Shown: one piece after another, positions 60,785-64,000 of the stretch | How the letters are laid out: each line of letters starts with the position of its first letter | Position numbering within the stretch: position 1 is the first letter of the stretch | Assembly: GCA_963514095.1 (NCBI GenBank) | Contig: OY741269.1 | Coordinates: 23,985,420 to 24,049,419, forward strand | Origin: Eutrigla gurnardus | Lineage: Eukaryota > Chordata > Actinopteri > Perciformes > Triglidae | Reading direction: 5' to 3' | DNA length: 64,000 bases | Notes under the pieces: model-generated | Seen by the model: the letters and a program-made list of their open reading frames with translations, nothing else | Database searches by the model: none | Told to the model about the DNA's origin: nothing | Made by a program: the position numbers and the translations under genes

Positions 60785-63700
60785 ATGGAAGTCAAGCCGT
60801 TGGTTCTATTCATCTTCATCTCTGTGCTCATGCATGGTAAGTGAAGCTCCTATAAAGCAGTGATTATATACATGATATTGCCAAAAGCATTCACTCACCC
60901 ATCCAAATAATTGAAATCAGGCGTTCCAATCACTTCCATGGCCACAGGCATATAAAAGCAAGCACCTATGGATGCAGCCTGTTTCTAAAAGCATTTGTGA
61001 AAGAATGGGTCGCTCTCAGGAGCTCAGTGAATTCCAGCGTGACACTGTGATAGGATGCCACTTGTGCAGCAAGTCCAGTTGTGAAATGTCCTCGCTCCTA
61101 AACATTCCACAGTCAACTGTCAGTGGGATTATAACAAAGTGGAAGCGATTGGGAACGACAGCAACTCAGCCAAGAAGTGGTAGGCCACGTAAAATGACAG
61201 AGCAGGGTCAGCGCAGAGGTTGCTAACTTTCTGGGGTCAATTGCTACAGACCTCCAAACTTCATGTGTTCTTCAGATTAGCTCAAGAACACTGTGTAGAG
61301 AGCTTTGTGGAATGGGTTTCCATGGCAGAGCAGCTGCATCCAAGCCATACATCAGCAAATGCAATGCAAAGCGTCGGGATGCAGTGGTGTAAACTTCTAC
61401 TAATCCAAGATGGCGGTGCCCTGTCCGGCTGCGGCTGCTTTGACTCTCGACAAAATGGGAGGTGAGAGACTGCTGCGTTATTGTGCTGACAGAGACATGG
61501 CTTAACTGGTCTATACCTGATGCGGCTGTTAGCTTAGAGGGGCTAACAACATTCCGGCTCAACAGGGACACTGTTGTGATGGGAAAATCCCGGGGTGGGG
61601 GTGTGTGCATTTACACAAAAAACAGCTGGTGTAATAATGCTACCGCTGTTTCCAGCCACTGCTCTCCGGACATAGAGTTTTTGACTGTGAAATGTAGGCC
61701 TGTCTATCTGCCACGGGAGATTGGCTACATTCCCCCCAGGGCTAACACCAAGGAGGCTCTGCATATCCTCTACAGCTCAATCACTGACAAAGTATTCATT
61801 CATGATTCATTCATTCTTCTCTGGAGTGATGAATCACGCTTCTCCATCTGACAATCTGATGGATGAGTTTTGGTTTGTGGGTTGCCAGGAGAACGTTACT
61901 TGTCTGACTGCATTGTGCAAGGTATAACGTTTGGTGGAGGGGGGATCATGGTGTGGGGTTGTTTTTCAGGAGCTGGGCTTGGCCCCTTACTTCCAGTGAA
62001 AGGAACTCTGAATGCTTCAGCAGACCAAGCGATGTTCGACAATTCCATGGTCCCAACTTTGTGGGAACAGTTTGGGGATGGCCCCTTCCTGTTCCAACAT
62101 GACTGTGCACCAGTGCACAAAGCAAGGTCCATAAAGACATGGATGAGAGGGTTTGACAGAGTCCTGACCTCATCCCGATAGAACACCTTCGGGATGAATT
62201 AGAGCAGAGACTGACAGCCAGGCCTTCCCGTCCAACATGAGCGTGTGACCTCACAAATGCGCTTCTGGAAGAATGGTCAAAAACTCATAAACTGGGGACC
62301 ACGAGTCATGGATATTTCGCTCCTTTAACCCCAGTACATCTCCTGGTGGCGGAGCGATGGCAGGGATCTCTCCCTGCTGATGCCCTAGGTGTTAGGCCCC
62401 CACCCCCTATACCTCCTCCTTACCCACAGCCAGAAGCTGCCCTTCTCTGCCTCTCTGCTAGCTCCTTGATGCCTTTCCGACACCCTGCTCCTATGCATCC
62501 GATGTCACGAAGATTGGACCATGACATGGGCCTGTCTGTGACGCCTCCCACGACATCCAACCTCCTTGCCGGCTCTGAGCGACGCTTTGACATGAAGGCG
62601 GTCTTGCTCTGTCCTTGGCACTTCTGCCACCACCATGACTCTTCACTGCGCTGTTGAGGCCTTTGACCAGAAGAGGGGGGTCTCGCTTCTTCCCCAGTCC
62701 TGCCCGCCCTACCTGGACTCTTCCAACGACCTTGTGGTGTTTCATGCTGACTGCCATGTCGACCACCTCCTGGGCTTTCCACTTCCTCCCTGTTTTTACC
62801 TGGGGACCAGCTGTTCTCACCAGTTTGTCAGTAGATTCCCTCAGCTCCAGCACCATTCGAGCCTTCTCCTGTCTGCATCCCTGGCTGATGGATCGCAGTA
62901 GCAGTTGCAGCGTGTTCCTGCCGAAAAGACCTACGTCTGAGACGCATCGTGGCAGTACCAGCCACTTCTTGATGAACAAGTTTGCCAGCCTGTCCATCTT
63001 GTCTGCCATTGAGGAGGGGACTTTGCACATCTTCAGAGGCCACAAATCCTTGGGTACAGTATGAACTGGTAGCTCCATACTTTATACTTGCCAGGGAGCT
63101 TGTCGATCCTGGCCAAACCATCTGCAAGCTGCCTCCTCACTGTTTCCCCCATCTACCTATCAGACAGGTCTGCCGTGTAGGATCGACCCAGGCTACGGAC
63201 GGGTTGACTAGCCAGCAATGGGATCTCCACACCGCCTGTGACAAAGATGGTCTTGTCGCTTCTGACCCCTTTCCTTCTGGCAGCTGGTGTCAATGTACCC
63301 ATTGCTCGTGAGGTAGCTGGTCAACCTCTTGACCAGGATGGAGAAGAAATATATATATTATATATTTACTAGCTTTAACTTTAAGGCTAAAACAGGAAGA
63401 CAGAGAGAAATTGCAGTTTCTCCATCGTGGGACTAATAAAGGTTTATGTCATCTTATCCTAAAGAGATAGGGAGGTTTGGCCATTGCCAATATAACATTT
63501 AAACCCACAAAAAGTGACAAAAAAAAGAAAACTGAAATTTAAAAAAATCTTACTTCCAATGCAGGATGACTCACCATCATTACCTATTTTGCCACTCTCA
63601 TGCTGTTTAAGGATAATTTAAAATGGCTGTTTTCAAAATGCATACAATTGTGAAGTATCTTTACTTGTTGCTAGTTGGTGCTGCCAATCTACTCTAATGA

Positions 63701-63897
63701 TCATAATGACACATTTATTTTTTTCCTCCATAGCTCCTTGCAGTTCTATTATGTTGAACTGCCCTCAACCTGATCCGCCTTCCCTGCTGGCAGCTCTCCA
63801 ACCGGTCTTTAAACTGAGTTCCATTCGACCCGTCATGAATTTGTCAACCCCAACCAACGTCAGCATTGACTTCACCCTGATTGGCATTCTGGGGGTG
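60785..63897 (+). CDS. serotonin 5-HT3 receptor subunit, gene D of the array (partial, cut by window end)
   Basis: Two coding exons are visible: 60785-60836 and 63734-63897. The first gives MEVKPLVLFIFISVLMH, a signal peptide with an ATG at 60785 in place of the GTG of B and C. The second gives APCSSIMLNCPQPDPPSLLA, then NLSTPTNVSIDFTLIGILGV before a GTAAGG donor. Both are in phase with each other. The remaining exons should lie to the right of the window. The intron between them is swollen to 2.9 kb by transposons. Confidence 0.85.
60871..62282 (+). mobile_element. Tc1-type DNA transposon, broken, in gene D intron
   Basis: It starts after a TA (60869-60870) with CATGATATTGCCAAAAGCAT. The transposase N-terminus follows from 61004: MGRSQELSEFQRDTVIGCHL, NIPQSTVSGIITKWK and the GRPRKMT hook motif. 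After an inserted LINE fragment (61392-61795) the catalytic part resumes (LLWSDESRFS, GGGGIMVWGCFSGAGLGPLL, FQHDCAPVHKA, up to about 62145). Frameshifts and stop codons are present and the right inverted repeat is missing, so the element is dead. Confidence 0.88.
61392..61795 (+). mobile_element. LINE endonuclease fragment inside the Tc1 element
   Basis: From about 61462 the frame reads IVLTETWLNWSIPDAAVSL, then RGGGVCIYTKNSWC and LTVKCRPVYLPRE, the AP-endonuclease domain of a non-LTR retrotransposon, cut after YIPPRANTKEAL. It ends at an ATTCATTC-type simple repeat (61796-61816). Tc1 sequence lies on both sides. Confidence 0.8.
62283..63355 (-). mobile_element. unclassified retroelement fragment in gene D intron
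   Basis: The minus-strand frame 63078-62491 (195 codons) reads VPKDLWPLKMCKVPSSMADK, KKWLVLPRCVSDVGLFGRNT, LQLLLRSISQGCRQEKARMV and TGRKWKAQEVVDMAVSMKHH, a pattern I associate with the C-terminal part of fish retroelement polyproteins. No RT motif is included, so the clade is open. Genes B and C lack this segment. Confidence 0.55.
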
Positions 63898-64000
63898 GTA
63901 AGGGACACTACACTAACCTAAAAAAAACCTCACAAGTAGGCCATCTTCCATTGGTTTTAATTGTACTCGACTTACATAAACTTTAAAATTGAACTGATTC
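63898..64000 (+). other. start of next intron of gene D
   Basis: The sequence after the GTAAGG donor matches the equivalent intron of gene C (from 54298). Confidence 0.8.

Overview
This is nuclear DNA from a ray-finned (teleost) fish. The genes are split by GT-AG introns, the protein families are vertebrate ones (neuromedin-U receptor, hydroxylysine kinase, Tctex1-type dynein light chain, receptor-transporting proteins, serotonin 5-HT3 channel subunits), and the mobile elements are typical of teleosts (Rex3/RTE, L2/Rex1-like LINEs, Tc1, hAT and Harbinger-type MITEs, Ty3/gypsy). Exon boundaries were worked out by hand from splice signals, reading phase and family similarity.

Layout. 1-1020: 3' end of a decayed Ty3/gypsy element with its 3' LTR. 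1944-4598 (-): hydroxylysine kinase (hykk), 4 coding exons, 360 aa. 5-20 kb: gene-poor DNA with a foldback MITE (5091-5622), a 50-nt hairpin (5737-5786), several microsatellites, a perfect 48-bp palindrome (10514-10561) and a hAT-type MITE with a perfect 8-bp target duplication (12028-12418). 20512-23849 (+): neuromedin-U receptor, 2 coding exons, 434 aa. 24-30.6 kb: intergenic. 30661-32999 (-): dynein light chain Tctex-type 2B (dynlt2b), 5 exons, 120 aa. 34957-35931 and 36811-37597 (+): tandem receptor-transporting-protein (RTP, 3CxxC zinc) genes, each with an interferon-stimulated response element just upstream.

39285 to the right edge: a tandem array of at least four 5-HT3 receptor genes, all on the + strand, called A to D here. 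A is complete (10 exons, 463 aa). B and C have all body exons intact but no visible initiator codon. D runs off the window. The introns of B, C and D have received Rex3, L2-like LINEs, nested MITEs and a Tc1 element split by a LINE.

The main points for follow-up are: (i) gene B looks like a chimera of a C-like body and an A-like 3' end plus intergenic DNA, as expected from unequal crossing-over inside the last exon; (ii) the signal-peptide exon starts with ATG in D, but the same codon is GTG in B and C, next to an in-frame stop; (iii) paralogous introns give pre-insertion sites that order the transposon insertions after the gene duplication; (iv) an insertion in C duplicated the exon-4 splice donor; (v) the two RTP genes share a promoter module and lack a C-terminal membrane anchor; (vi) the 5-HT3 subunits lack the loop-B tryptophan that binds serotonin in 5-HT3A. 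I saw no CRISPR arrays, operons, rRNA or tRNA genes.
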